From: Roseibium sp. Sym1
Lineage (GTDB): Bacteria; Pseudomonadota; Alphaproteobacteria; Rhizobiales; Stappiaceae
Assembly (NCBI RefSeq): GCF_027359675.1
Contig: NZ_CP114786.1
Location: 1,492,501-1,556,500 of the forward strand
Reading direction: 5' to 3'
DNA: 64,000 bases
Shown here: piece by piece, positions 1 through 7,797 of the stretch
How the letters are laid out: each line of letters begins with the position of its first letter
Numbering within the stretch: position 1 is the stretch's first letter
Position numbers and translations under genes: made by a program
The notes under the pieces: generated by a model
What the model saw: only the letters and a program-made list of their open reading frames with translations
What the model was told of the DNA's origin: nothing
Databases searched by the model: none

Positions 1-1238
1 CCCCGAACCGCATCGGGCAGTCCGACCACAACGGACGCCGCAACGGCGGGATGACTGTCGAGCACGGCCTCGACCTCTTCCGGATAGACATTCAGTCCGG
101 AGGTCACGATCATCCGGTTTTCCCGCCCGGTCAGAAACAGGAAGCCGTTTTCGTCGACATATCCGTGGTCACCGACGGTCAGCCAGCCATCCCGCCACCT
201 TGTATCGGGTGCCGTTCCGCATATGTAGCCGTGAAAGAGCATATGGCTGCGGACCCAGACCGGCCCGGACCGCCCCGCCGGAGACGGATCCCTTGGGTCG
301 CCGATCGCGATCTCGACGCCGTCCGCCGCCCGGCCGACCGAACCGGCCGGCACAGTGTCCCCGGGTGTGGCGATGGTGATGAAGCTGGTTTCAGAAGCGC
401 CGTAGAATTCGAACAGGCGCGCGCGCGGAAACACCGCCTTCAGGGCATCCCGGTCCGCCTCCCGCCATTTCGCGCCACTGGAGAGCACCTGTTTCACCGC
501 TTCCACGGGACCGGTGCGGCGCGCCGCCTCGGCGAGATAGTGAAGCTGGGTCGGCGTGGCATAAAGCACAGAGCCCGCCGCCGTTCCACCAAGGTCTGTG
601 AGAACCGAACGCGGGTCGAAGCGCGGCATCAGGACGACGTCCTGGCCCTGGGCCAGTCCGCAGACGGCGCCATAAAGATGCAGCGAATGGGTCAGCTGTC
701 CCGCGACAACGATGCGGTCCCGCGGCGACATGCCGAAGACGGCCGACGACAGCCGGAAGCTTTCCAGCCATGATCCATGGCTGCGGACATACCCCTTGGG
801 CGTTCCGCTCGATCCGGAGGTGAAGCCGGCATAAAAGAGGTCTTCCTGGCCGGGTGGCGTGCGGTCCGGCGCGTTCCGGGACCCGGCACTCGCATCCAAG
901 GCCGACAGTGCCGCAAAGCCGTCATCGTCGACCACCAGGTCCGGTGCGATGCGGTCGAGGACCGCCGCGGCCTGGGTCTGCGGCCAGTCCGGATCCATGA
1001 CCGTCGCGACCCGGCCGCTGCGGGCACATGCAAAGAAGCAGATCAGCAGGGCGACAGGGTCACGCTGGCGCAGGACGATCCGCCCTCCGCGCCTTGTCCG
1101 CCCGGCAAGGCCGAATGCCACGGCTTCTACCGCCCGGACCAGATCCTGCCGGCACAAACGGGACGGGCCGCACCTGAGCGCGGCCCGTCCGGGGTGTTCC
1201 TTCGCAAGCCGTTCGAGCCGGTCGCCGACAAAAGCCAT
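1..1238 (-). CDS. AMP-forming acyl-CoA synthetase, partial (C-terminus beyond left edge)
   Basis: Class I adenylate-forming enzyme that should activate a carboxylic acid as acyl-AMP and then load it on CoA. About 412 N-terminal residues are in the window. The AMP-binding loop TSGSSGTPKG is at residues 140-149, a YGASE motif follows near residue 275, and the GDHGY and TGRENRM segments of the hinge lie near residue 360. The C-terminal catalytic lysine would lie outside. The start MAFVGDRL is 22 bp after the bioY stop, with a GGAG upstream, so the gene is last in a bioM-bioN-bioY-ligase operon. Bacillus subtilis has a comparable bioY-ligase-thiolase cluster (yhfU-yhfT-yhfS). A role with pimelate or another biotin-related acid is inference; the substrate is not readable from sequence. 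Confidence 0.85.
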   Translation of the reverse strand, partial: MAFVGDRLERLAKEHPGRAALRCGPSRLCRQDLVRAVEAVAFGLAGRTRRGGRIVLRQRDPVALLICFFACARSGRVATVMDPDWPQTQAAAVLDRIAPDLVVDDDGFAALSALDASAGSRNAPDRTPPGQEDLFYAGFTSGSSGTPKGYVRSHGSWLESFRLSSAVFGMSPRDRIVVAGQLTHSLHLYGAVCGLAQGQDVVLMPRFDPRSVLTDLGGTAAGSVLYATPTQLHYLAEAARRTGPVEAVKQVLSSGAKWREADRDALKAVFPRARLFEFYGASETSFITIATPGDTVPAGSVGRAADGVEIAIGDPRDPSPAGRSGPVWVRSHMLFHGYICGTAPDTRWRDGWLTVGDHGYVDENGFLFLTGRENRMIVTSGLNVYPEEVEAVLDSHPAVAASVVVGLPDAVR

Positions 1239-1260
1239 GTCCCGGCCATCTCCCGAGCGG

Positions 1261-1815
1261 TCAGGACCGCGACAGCACGGCGCCCGGCAGTCCGCGCGCC
1301 ACGGTCTGCGCAATGATGGCCGTGGCCCCGACCTTGATCAGGTCGCCCGGAATGTAGATCGCGCTGCCCAGGGCGGCCTTCGGCAGAGACAGTCCGGCCA
1401 TCACGGCGACACCCGGAATGCCGAAGGCATAGACCACAAGGATGCCACCGACAGCCGAGGCGATGCCGGCGGAGACAAGGATGTTGACGTCACGGGTGGA
1501 CCGCATGATCCAGCCGGCGACAAAGGCACCGACCGGCCAGCCGACCAGAAAGCCGACGGACGGGCCCATGAACACGCCCAGACCGCCACGGCCACCGGCC
1601 AGAAGCGGCGCGCCGAGCGCCACCAGAAACAGGAAGAGAAGAACCGCAAGAGCGCCGCGGACAGGCCCGAGCATGACACCTGCCAGCATGACACCCAGGG
1701 TCTGCGCGGTGATCGGAACGCCACCCAGAAAGGCAATCGCGACCGGAGGAACGAGCCCCAGAGCCGCAATCAGGGCCGCGTAAAAAGCAATGTGCACGAG
1801 GGACCGGTCAGCCAT
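1261..1815 (-). CDS. bioY: Biotin transporter BioY (ECF S-component)
   Basis: Substrate-binding integral membrane subunit of the energy-coupling-factor biotin transporter. The 184-residue product is the usual BioY length and almost entirely hydrophobic, with about six membrane segments. It contains the family-typical stretch GGVPITAQTLGVMLAG near residues 31-46 and the glycine-rich GGRGGLGVFMGP near residues 74-85. An AGGTGA ribosome binding site precedes the ATG. It follows bioN by 146 bp, enough for a separate promoter. I looked for the BioR operator known in alphaproteobacteria (TTATMKATAA) and found no clear match. Confidence 0.95.
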   Translation of the reverse strand: MADRSLVHIAFYAALIAALGLVPPVAIAFLGGVPITAQTLGVMLAGVMLGPVRGALAVLLFLFLVALGAPLLAGGRGGLGVFMGPSVGFLVGWPVGAFVAGWIMRSTRDVNILVSAGIASAVGGILVVYAFGIPGVAVMAGLSLPKAALGSAIYIPGDLIKVGATAIIAQTVARGLPGAVLSRS

Positions 1816-1961
1816 TTTTTTGTCACCTTATTCTCGATGGTCAGGGCGCTGCCGCCAAGAAGCAATTCTACAGGTTGCCCCCGGGGAAACGCCGCGTCTT
1901 CTGTTGGCGGGATAGACCAATTTATTGGCGATTGCCAGTTCTATTCGACTTGTCTCCTAGG

Positions 1962-2570
1962 TTATCTTGACAGGCCTTCCGAACCGCCACGGGCCTTGAG
2001 CGCTTCGGCGACATTGTCCGACATGCGCAGCGACTGGATCGCGAACGGTGCCAGAAGGCGCCAGGAATTCCGTGACCCTGTGCGGGCCTGCCAGGCTTCG
2101 CGCAGCAGGCCGTAGACCAGCAGCATATGCGGCGCGAAGCGCAGCACCAGCGCCACGCCGAGCGCCGGCTTGCGCGATGACATTCCGAAAACCGCGAGCG
2201 GCCGGAACAGCGGCTGGACCGCCTCCAGCATGTCGTCCAGGCGGGTCGTGATCGACACGAAATTCGCCGCCAGGATCATCACCACCAGGCGCAGGACGAT
2301 GACGAAGCCGTCATAAAGGGTTCCCGATATCCAGTGCAGCGCCAGCAGGATGACAAGCACGAAGCCCAGGCCGCGCAACAGCTTCAGTTGTGCCAGGCCT
2401 TCCCGTCCGAGCGAGGCGTAACACAGGACCACCGCCGCCAGGCAGGCCAGGTAGACCCAGACGGAAACCATCTGGAACAGGACGATACTTGCAATGGCGA
2501 CCGTCAGCAGTTTCACACCCGCCGGCAGGCGGTGTGCCCAGCTGTCGCCCTGCAGGTAGATGGAGATCAT
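1962..2570 (-). CDS. bioN: Biotin ECF transporter T-component BioN (EcfT family)
   Basis: Transmembrane coupling subunit linking the BioM ATPase to BioY. The 202-residue protein has four to five hydrophobic segments, two of them early (residues 20-50), a long cytoplasmic helix, and the conserved Ala-Arg-Gly signature at the end (EALKARGG, about residues 190-197), which contacts the ATPase groove. The start overlaps the end of bioM by 4 bp (ATGA-type junction), indicating translational coupling. BioN is short relative to general EcfT proteins, as is usual for dedicated biotin systems. Confidence 0.92.
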   Translation of the reverse strand: MISIYLQGDSWAHRLPAGVKLLTVAIASIVLFQMVSVWVYLACLAAVVLCYASLGREGLAQLKLLRGLGFVLVILLALHWISGTLYDGFVIVLRLVVMILAANFVSITTRLDDMLEAVQPLFRPLAVFGMSSRKPALGVALVLRFAPHMLLVYGLLREAWQARTGSRNSWRLLAPFAIQSLRMSDNVAEALKARGGSEGLSR

Positions 2571-3343
2571 AACCCGGCAAACTCCGGTTTGCTGCCAAGC
2601 CGGTGGAGAATGTCCCGGCGGTAAGCCTCGCGCACCGCGTCGGGCGCTCCGTCCATGCGCAGGCGGCCGTCTTCCAGCCAGATCAGCCGGTCAAATCCGT
2701 CAAAGTGATCGAGATCGTGACTGACCATGACAATCTTCTGCGGCAGCGACAGGATCTTGTCGCGGATCCGCCTCGTCACCAGGGCGTCCAGGCTGGTCAT
2801 CGGTTCATCCAGAACCAGCAGCTTCGGCTCCATCACCAGGACCGCAAGGATGCAGATCAGCTGTTTCTGGCCTTCGGAAAGTTCCGTCACCGGTTTGCCG
2901 GCGAGCCCCTCGACACCATGCAGGGCCAGGAAGGACCGGGCGCGGCTGCGGCTTTCGTCCTTGCCCGCGCCGAGTTGGCTCAGGCCGAAGGCAATCTCTT
3001 CCTCGACGGTCGGGAAGATGGCCTGATGATCCGGGTTCTGGAACACGAAGCCGACATGGCGGGGCAGCTCGGGTTCCGCTTCCGCCGACGGCGCCCCGAA
3101 CAGACGCAGCGCTCCGCCGGTCGGGGCGCGCAGGCCGTTCAGCATGCGGACGAAGGAGCTCTTGCCCGATCCGTTGAGGCCGACAACGCCGATCCGGGCC
3201 TCATCCAGGGACAGCGTCAGGTCTTCCAGGATCGTCTTGCCGCCAAGGGCCAGTCCGACACGGTCAAACACCGCATAGGGGCTCGCCTCGGGATCGCAGA
3301 CCTGTGGCCGGTCCTTGTTTTTCTTTTTGGGCCAGAAAGCCAT
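2567..3343 (-). CDS. bioM: Biotin ECF transporter ATP-binding protein BioM
   Basis: Energising ATPase of the biotin transporter. Walker A GLNGSGKSS is at residues 55-63, the ABC signature reads LSEGQKQL, and Walker B is LLVLDEPMTSLD, followed by the H-loop VSHDLDH. I prefer the start MAFWPKKK (258 residues) because AGGTG lies just before it; an ATG 30 bp upstream (3373) keeps the frame but has no ribosome binding site. The N-terminal 20 residues are lysine-rich and not part of the ABC fold. First gene of the minus-strand bioMNY operon. Confidence 0.93.
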   Translation of the reverse strand: MAFWPKKKNKDRPQVCDPEASPYAVFDRVGLALGGKTILEDLTLSLDEARIGVVGLNGSGKSSFVRMLNGLRAPTGGALRLFGAPSAEAEPELPRHVGFVFQNPDHQAIFPTVEEEIAFGLSQLGAGKDESRSRARSFLALHGVEGLAGKPVTELSEGQKQLICILAVLVMEPKLLVLDEPMTSLDALVTRRIRDKILSLPQKIVMVSHDLDHFDGFDRLIWLEDGRLRMDGAPDAVREAYRRDILHRLGSKPEFAGL

Positions 3344-3477
3344 GTCACCTCGTCGCGGGTGGCGCGTCGCCATCGCCGGTCATTCGCATTTTGCCGCTTA
3401 TCGGCCGGAAACCGGTGCTTGTCAAAGAGGGATCCGGCGCCTTCCGACAGTCGCTGCTGCCTTTTTGAAGGAATGCC

Positions 3478-4887
3478 TCAGCCTACCGGGCGCGTGAGTT
3501 CGGGCAAGTCGGCCAATTGGTCGATCGTTGCGCGGATGCGTGTGAGAGCCCAGCGGAAGCGTTCATCGGACTCTTCCGAGCCGAAGGTCAGGCGCAGATA
3601 GGGGGCCGGTGCGTGCTCCTTGCCCTGGAAGTAGCGGGAAGACAAAACCGAAATGCCCTGGTGCGACAGCGCCGCCTGCAATGCATCGGCATCGACGGTT
3701 TCAGGCAGGCGCAGCCAGCCGAACACCTTGTTGACGTCGCCCTGCAGGAAATGGGGCGCAAGCAGGTCACGCGCGTTGAGAAAGCGCGTGCGGTTGGCCT
3801 TGCGCTTCAGGCGCAAGGTCTTGAAGAGATGCCCCTCGCGCACCCAGCCGGCAATCAGTTCCGCGGTGATCGGGGAGGCCATCCAGGTGCTTTCGCCGAT
3901 CTTATTGCGGATGCTGTCACCGAAGGTGGCCGGGACATGAACAAAGCCGATCCGGCTGCCCGGCGAGCAGACCTTGGAAATGCTGGCGATGGAGGCGGTG
4001 CGCTCCGGCGCGAGCGCGCCGAAGGCGGGCAGGGACTCGGGAAGGAACGGCGTATAGGGGTCGTCCTCGACGATCTTCAGATCGTGCCGCCGCGCGACCT
4101 CCACCAGGTTTTCGCGCTCAGTGACCGACATCGTGTGGGTGGTCGGGTTCTGCATGTTCGGCATCAGGAACACGCCGCGGACACCGTGGACCCTTGCCGC
4201 ATGCGCAAGAGCTTCCGGATCCATGGCGCCAAAGCCGCCATCCGCGCGGGTGAGGGCGGGCACGGGCACCGGCTTGAGACCGAGGCTGGCAAGCGAGGAA
4301 AAGATGGACGGATAGGTGAACCGGTCGACCGCAATTGCGTCTCCCGCGCGAAACAAGGCCTGGCAGGTCACCTGGATGCCGTGCTGGGCGCCGCACGTCA
4401 CGGCCACCCGGGCCGGATCCGCTTCCAGGCCGTAATCCTTGAACACCAGGACACCCGTCTCCCGGTGGGCCTTCAGCCCCTCGGAAGGCACGAAACCGTT
4501 GAGACGGTCGATACCGGCGGTGCGCGCCATGCGCACAAGGCCGTCGGACAGGCTCGGGTTGAGATGCGGATAGGCGAAGTTGCGCGCCAGGTCGCAACTG
4601 TCCGGCTCGTCTTCCCTGGGGGTCAACGGAGACACCTTCTGGGTTTCAGACGCGATATAGGTGCCGCGCCCGGTCTCTCCCTTGACCAGCCGGCGCCGCT
4701 CGGCCTCGCCATAGGCACGCGTGATCGTGCCGAGCGTGACGCCGAGCTGGTAGGCCAGCTCGCGCTGCGGCGGCAGCCGGTCGCCCTGTGCCAGTGCGCC
4801 CGCCTTGATGTCCGTTTCCAGCGCGTCGGCAATCGCCAGGTAGATCGGGCCGGACGCCGCCTCGATGTTCGGAATCCACATTGTCAT
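3478..4887 (-). CDS. MocR-family regulator (GntR HTH fused to class I aminotransferase)
   Basis: PLP-dependent transcription regulator. Residues about 12-75 form a GntR winged helix (GDRLPPQRELAYQLGV, then TITRAYGEAE), and residues about 105-460 a class I/II aminotransferase domain with the PLP lysine in SISKVCSPGSR and the NPTTHT and EDDPYTPF segments. The length of 469 fits MocR proteins. It is divergent from a LysE-type exporter across about 105 bp carrying repeated TTGTATC motifs, so the exporter is its likely target, perhaps sensing an amino acid through PLP chemistry. No clear ribosome binding site precedes either ATG (4887 or 4881), so the mRNA may be leaderless. Confidence 0.9.
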   Translation of the reverse strand: MTMWIPNIEAASGPIYLAIADALETDIKAGALAQGDRLPPQRELAYQLGVTLGTITRAYGEAERRRLVKGETGRGTYIASETQKVSPLTPREDEPDSCDLARNFAYPHLNPSLSDGLVRMARTAGIDRLNGFVPSEGLKAHRETGVLVFKDYGLEADPARVAVTCGAQHGIQVTCQALFRAGDAIAVDRFTYPSIFSSLASLGLKPVPVPALTRADGGFGAMDPEALAHAARVHGVRGVFLMPNMQNPTTHTMSVTERENLVEVARRHDLKIVEDDPYTPFLPESLPAFGALAPERTASIASISKVCSPGSRIGFVHVPATFGDSIRNKIGESTWMASPITAELIAGWVREGHLFKTLRLKRKANRTRFLNARDLLAPHFLQGDVNKVFGWLRLPETVDADALQAALSHQGISVLSSRYFQGKEHAPAPYLRLTFGSEESDERFRWALTRIRATIDQLADLPELTRPVG

Positions 4888-4975
4888 AGGAACAATGTTA
4901 TCATTGACTGATACAATTCCTCAAGCGCATTTATGTCTTCAAGCCATTTGTATCGATTGTATCGATATCTGTATT
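4880..4975. promoter_or_regulatory. Candidate MocR operator region between the regulator and lysE-type gene
   Basis: A perfect tandem repeat TTGTATCGA occupies 4948-4956 and 4957-4965, followed by a weaker TCTGTATTG. The complement of the same core, GATACAAT, is at 4910-4917. An ATTGT/ACAAT inverted repeat (4880-4884, 4892-4896) spans the MocR start codon. MocR/PdxR proteins are known to bind direct and inverted repeats in divergent promoters; assignment here is inferred from position. Confidence 0.5.
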
Positions 4976-4993
4976 GCCTGCCTGGAGACACAC

Positions 4994-5590
4994 ATGGACT
5001 TCGCGACCTTTTTCGCCTTCGCGGTGTTTGTCATCGTCATGACGGGCACGCCGGGGCCCGGAAACCTGACCTTTCTCGCCATCGGTGCGTCGGCCGGGTA
5101 CCGCACCGCCTTTCCGGTCATCGTCGCCTCGCAGATCGGATCGCTGCCGCTCAAGCTCAGCGTCGCCTATGGCCTCGGTCACGTGATGGCGGGAGGCGGT
5201 CCGATTGTTACCCTGTTCAAGGTGCTGAGCATGGCCTACATGACCTATCTCGCCTGGCGTATCATCTGTCTCTCCGTCCGGCCGAAGGGCGAGGTGGCCC
5301 TGCCGAGTTTCTGGGAAGGCCTCTTGATCCACCCGCTCAGTCCGAAGACCTGGGCCATGAACCTGGTGGCCTTTTCGACCTTTCTGGCGGGCAATGGTCT
5401 CGGCATTCACGAAAATGCCCTGATCCTCGTGAGCGGCTTCACCCTGGGCGGCATGGTGTTCCACTCCCTGTGGGCTCTGGTCGGCGTTTCCATCCTCGCC
5501 CTGATCGGCGATGGCCCGGTCATGCGCATGCTCACGGTATCGATGGCTGTTGCCATGATTGCGGCGACGCTTTGGGCCCTGCTGATCTAG
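4994..5590 (+). CDS. LysE/RhtB-family amino acid exporter
   Basis: Inner-membrane efflux protein of the LysE/RhtB/ArgO superfamily, exporting amino acids or related small molecules by proton exchange. The 198-residue length and about six hydrophobic helices fit the family. The N-terminal signature MTGTPGPGNLTFLAIG follows the first helix, and a second characteristic stretch, HPLSPKTWAMNLVAFSTF, lies near residues 112-130. The start MDFATFF has a GGAG at good spacing; longer in-frame starts run into the regulatory repeats and are unlikely. The divergent MocR regulator suggests induction by the exported amino acid. Confidence 0.88.
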   Translation: MDFATFFAFAVFVIVMTGTPGPGNLTFLAIGASAGYRTAFPVIVASQIGSLPLKLSVAYGLGHVMAGGGPIVTLFKVLSMAYMTYLAWRIICLSVRPKGEVALPSFWEGLLIHPLSPKTWAMNLVAFSTFLAGNGLGIHENALILVSGFTLGGMVFHSLWALVGVSILALIGDGPVMRMLTVSMAVAMIAATLWALLI

Positions 5591-5634
5591 GTTGCGGGAA
5601 AGGTTGGGCTTGTTCACGCGGCCGGGCCTGAAAC

Positions 5635-5656
5635 CCGGGCCGGTTTTCCGGCCCGG
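5635..5656. terminator. GC hairpin between convergent lysE-type and DUF1127 genes
   Basis: Nine-base arms CCGGGCCGG / CCGGCCCGG around a TTTT loop, 45 bp after the exporter stop and before the stop of the opposing DUF1127 gene. There is no long U tract on either strand, so it may act as a Rho-assisted or 3'-end-protecting hairpin. Confidence 0.4.
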
Positions 5657-5698
5657 TGGGCAAGACGCGCCACGCCGCCTGGAAGAATGTGCAGACCC

Positions 5699-5935
5699 TC
5701 ACTTGCGAAGCGAGCGGAGTTCCGCCTGCCACCTGTCTTCAAAGGATGGCAGGTCAGGGTTCGGGCCCAGCCCGATATCGTGACGCAGACTGGCGGGCAG
5801 GTCCGCCGCCGATTGCCTTTTCCGCCCCCCGGGCAGGCAGGCCTTCCACACAAGAAAGATAAGCCTTTTTAATGACTGAGTCCGACCTTGCCGTTGAACC
5901 ACACGGACTGCTTCATGTTCAAGGGATGACCGCAT
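5699..5935 (-). CDS. DUF1127-like small basic protein
   Basis: A 78-residue protein whose C-terminal half carries the DUF1127/YjiS hallmark: a leucine-rich helix ending in ASLRHDIGL, followed by a FEDRW tail. The start MRSSLEHE is chosen because AGGAG lies 8 nt upstream; ATG codons at 5941 and 5956 are also in frame. DUF1127 proteins are short arginine-rich proteins, some of which act in RNA turnover and in phosphate or carbon metabolism in alphaproteobacteria; the function of this one is unknown. It is divergent from a LysR regulator, with two palindromes between them. Confidence 0.72.
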   Translation of the reverse strand: MRSSLEHEAVRVVQRQGRTQSLKRLIFLVWKACLPGGRKRQSAADLPASLRHDIGLGPNPDLPSFEDRWQAELRSLRK

Positions 5936-5940
5936 TTCCA

Positions 5941-6032
5941 TAACTCCTGCTCTCATGGAGTTACATATCGGCCCGCAGCGCTTGTCCTACCAACGAAAAC
6001 TCGTTACTAATGCATAAGGGAAACTTATGCAT
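5941..6032. promoter_or_regulatory. Two palindromes in the DUF1127 / LysR divergent promoter
   Basis: TAACTCC-N9-GGAGTTA (5941-5947, 5957-5963) overlaps the start region of the DUF1127 gene. ATGCATAAG-N5-CTTATGCAT (arms 6010-6018 and 6024-6032) is a perfect 9-bp inverted repeat whose right arm runs into the LysR start codon. Both are placed to act as operators; the second fits LysR autoregulation. Confidence 0.5.
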
Positions 6033-6957
6033 GCCGATCCATCTTCCACCCCTGGCCGCCATTCGCGCCTTTGAGGCCGCGAGCCGCCATCTGAGTTTTA
6101 CCAAGGCCGGCGACGAACTCGGCATGACCCAGGCCGCCATCAGTTACCAGATCAAGCTTCTGGAGGAACGGCTCGGCTTTCAGCTGTTCACCCGCAAGAC
6201 GCGCAGGATCGAGTTGACCGATCAGGGCGCCCAGCTTTCGTCGCGGGTGATCGATGCCTTTTCCACCCTGCGCAGCGCCTTTGAAGACGTGACCGAGTTG
6301 AGCGCCGCCCAACTTGTCGTTTCCTCGAACACCACATTCGCGGTGAACTGGCTGGCCAACCGCCTGTTTCATTTCCAGATGCAGAATCCCGATATCGGCG
6401 TGCGCATCATGCCTTACGGGCCCCATTCGGAGCCGGATTTCAACGAGTCCGACATTGTCATATCCGCTTGCAAGGCGCCGCCGAAGAGCTGGTTCGCCCA
6501 CGAGATCGTGCGGGCGGACTTCTCGCCCATGCTGAGTCCGGGCCTTGCCGACACCATCGGCGGCATCAGGGTTCCCGAGGACCTCCTGAAACTGCCTTTG
6601 GTTGATCCGCAGGACCCCTGGTGGCAGATGTGGTTCCAGGCGGCGGGCCTGGAGGATGTCGACCTGAGCAACCATCCGAGTTCGCGCATGGGCTCACAGG
6701 CCCTTGAAGCCAACCGGGCCATCGCGGGTCAGGGCGTGGCCATCCTGACCCCCTATTTCTGCAAGACAGCGCTTGAAACCGGCCAACTGGTGCAACCGTT
6801 CAAGCTGACCTGCCGGGCAGATGACGAAAGCTGGTATCTCAGTTATCCGCCCGCACTCAGAACAAGCCGCAAGGTCCGCCTGTTCCGGGACTGGGTCCGC
6901 TCGGAACTGGAACGGGACGGCATGCCGGTTCAGGCGGCAATGGCGGTGGTGGCCTGA
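6031..6957 (+). CDS. LysR-type transcriptional regulator, GcvA-like
   Basis: LysR regulator of 308 residues. The N-terminal HTH begins PIHLPPLAAIRAFEAASRH, continues LSFTKAGDELGMTQAAISYQ, and ends in a long linker helix; the rest is the two-lobed effector-binding domain. The LPPL.A.RAFEA start is typical of the GcvA subgroup. I choose the ATG at 6031 over the one at 6010 because the homology starts there and an AGGG lies upstream. It is convergent with the BKACE operon, and the stops are 18 bp apart. Candidate targets are itself, the divergent DUF1127 gene and the neighbouring aminotransferase/BKACE operon. Confidence 0.9.
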   Translation: MPIHLPPLAAIRAFEAASRHLSFTKAGDELGMTQAAISYQIKLLEERLGFQLFTRKTRRIELTDQGAQLSSRVIDAFSTLRSAFEDVTELSAAQLVVSSNTTFAVNWLANRLFHFQMQNPDIGVRIMPYGPHSEPDFNESDIVISACKAPPKSWFAHEIVRADFSPMLSPGLADTIGGIRVPEDLLKLPLVDPQDPWWQMWFQAAGLEDVDLSNHPSSRMGSQALEANRAIAGQGVAILTPYFCKTALETGQLVQPFKLTCRADDESWYLSYPPALRTSRKVRLFRDWVRSELERDGMPVQAAMAVVA

Positions 6958-6980
6958 ACAGGGCCGACCGCCCGTTCAGG
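6953..6980. terminator. Hairpin spanning the convergent stops of the LysR and BKACE genes
   Basis: CCTGAAC (6953-6959) pairs with GTTCAGG (6974-6980), with an inner GGG/CCC. It covers the last codons of both convergent genes. No U run; a weak bidirectional terminator at best. Confidence 0.35.
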
Positions 6981-7794
6981 CAGACCGTCCGGTCATCAGG
7001 TTTTCCGCTTCCAGCGCCGCAACCAGGTCACGGACCCGGGCAGCATTGTCTTCCGCGACCCGGCCATCCCTGTTGCGGAAATTGTTCTCGAAGCCGATCC
7101 GCGCCTTGCCCCCCTTGCGGACCGCGTCGACCAGGCAATCCGTCTCCCGGTGTCCGAAGGCACATACGGCCCAGTCGAGCATCAGCGATCCCCGCCGTTC
7201 CTCCAGCTTTTGCAGGAACGGCTCCAGGTCCGCGGGTACGCTCTGCTGGCCGGCTGTATAACGCCCAAGCACGAACAAGATCTGATGGCCGGTGCCCGGG
7301 ACCACACCGGCGCCGGCAAGATCGACAAGCCGGTCCAGATCCTCGGGGCTGTACAAGATATGCTGGACCGCGCAATTCCGGTCCCGCATCCAGCCGTAGA
7401 AGGCCGCGGCCTCAGCCGTGTCCTCGTCGGGAACCATCTCCCGCAAGGCAATGGAGACGGCTTCAGGCTCGACGCTGCGGACCAGGGACCGCTGCTCTTG
7501 CGGGCTGTACCTGCCGACAGCCTCCGTCGTCACCTGAACCAGCATGCCGGGGACAGCGGTCTTCATTTCCGACAGGAGTTCACGGTAGAGACCGGCATCC
7601 AGGACATGGATCCCGTCCGCGTCACGGACATGGGCATGCAACGCGCCTGCCCCGGCCTCGAAACAGGCTTTCGCGGCCGCCACGGTTTCGCCGATCGTAA
7701 TGGGCACGGCCGGATGGTCGGCCTGTGTCCGGCGCGCGCCGTTTGGCGCCACCATGATCCCCGGCAGCGGCGGGCAGTCGGTCTTGCCGTGCAT
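6976..7794 (-). CDS. Beta-keto acid cleavage enzyme (BKACE, DUF849)
   Basis: Zn-dependent enzyme of the BKACE family, which condenses a beta-keto acid with acetyl-CoA and yields acetoacetate plus a new acyl-CoA. The N-terminal IMVAPNGAR segment and the metal-binding HAHVRD (H-x-H, about residue 53) are visible, as is the TTEAVGRY segment. At 272 residues it is slightly shorter than typical members (about 275-310). It is the second gene after a class III aminotransferase with only 3 bp between them. The substrate is unknown: members differ in the beta-keto acid used. Confidence 0.88.
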   Translation of the reverse strand: MHGKTDCPPLPGIMVAPNGARRTQADHPAVPITIGETVAAAKACFEAGAGALHAHVRDADGIHVLDAGLYRELLSEMKTAVPGMLVQVTTEAVGRYSPQEQRSLVRSVEPEAVSIALREMVPDEDTAEAAAFYGWMRDRNCAVQHILYSPEDLDRLVDLAGAGVVPGTGHQILFVLGRYTAGQQSVPADLEPFLQKLEERRGSLMLDWAVCAFGHRETDCLVDAVRKGGKARIGFENNFRNRDGRVAEDNAARVRDLVAALEAENLMTGRSA

Positions 7795-7797
7795 CGC

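Noticed and set aside
51..773. Long plus-strand frame over the left-edge region
   Set aside because: It is the antisense of the acyl-CoA synthetase, whose conserved TSGSSGTPKG and TGRENRM motifs are on the minus strand.
1816..1961. BioR operator or biotin-responsive element before bioY
   Set aside because: The gap has a TTGGCGATTGCCAG partial palindrome but no match to the TTATMKATAA BioR box, so no site was called.
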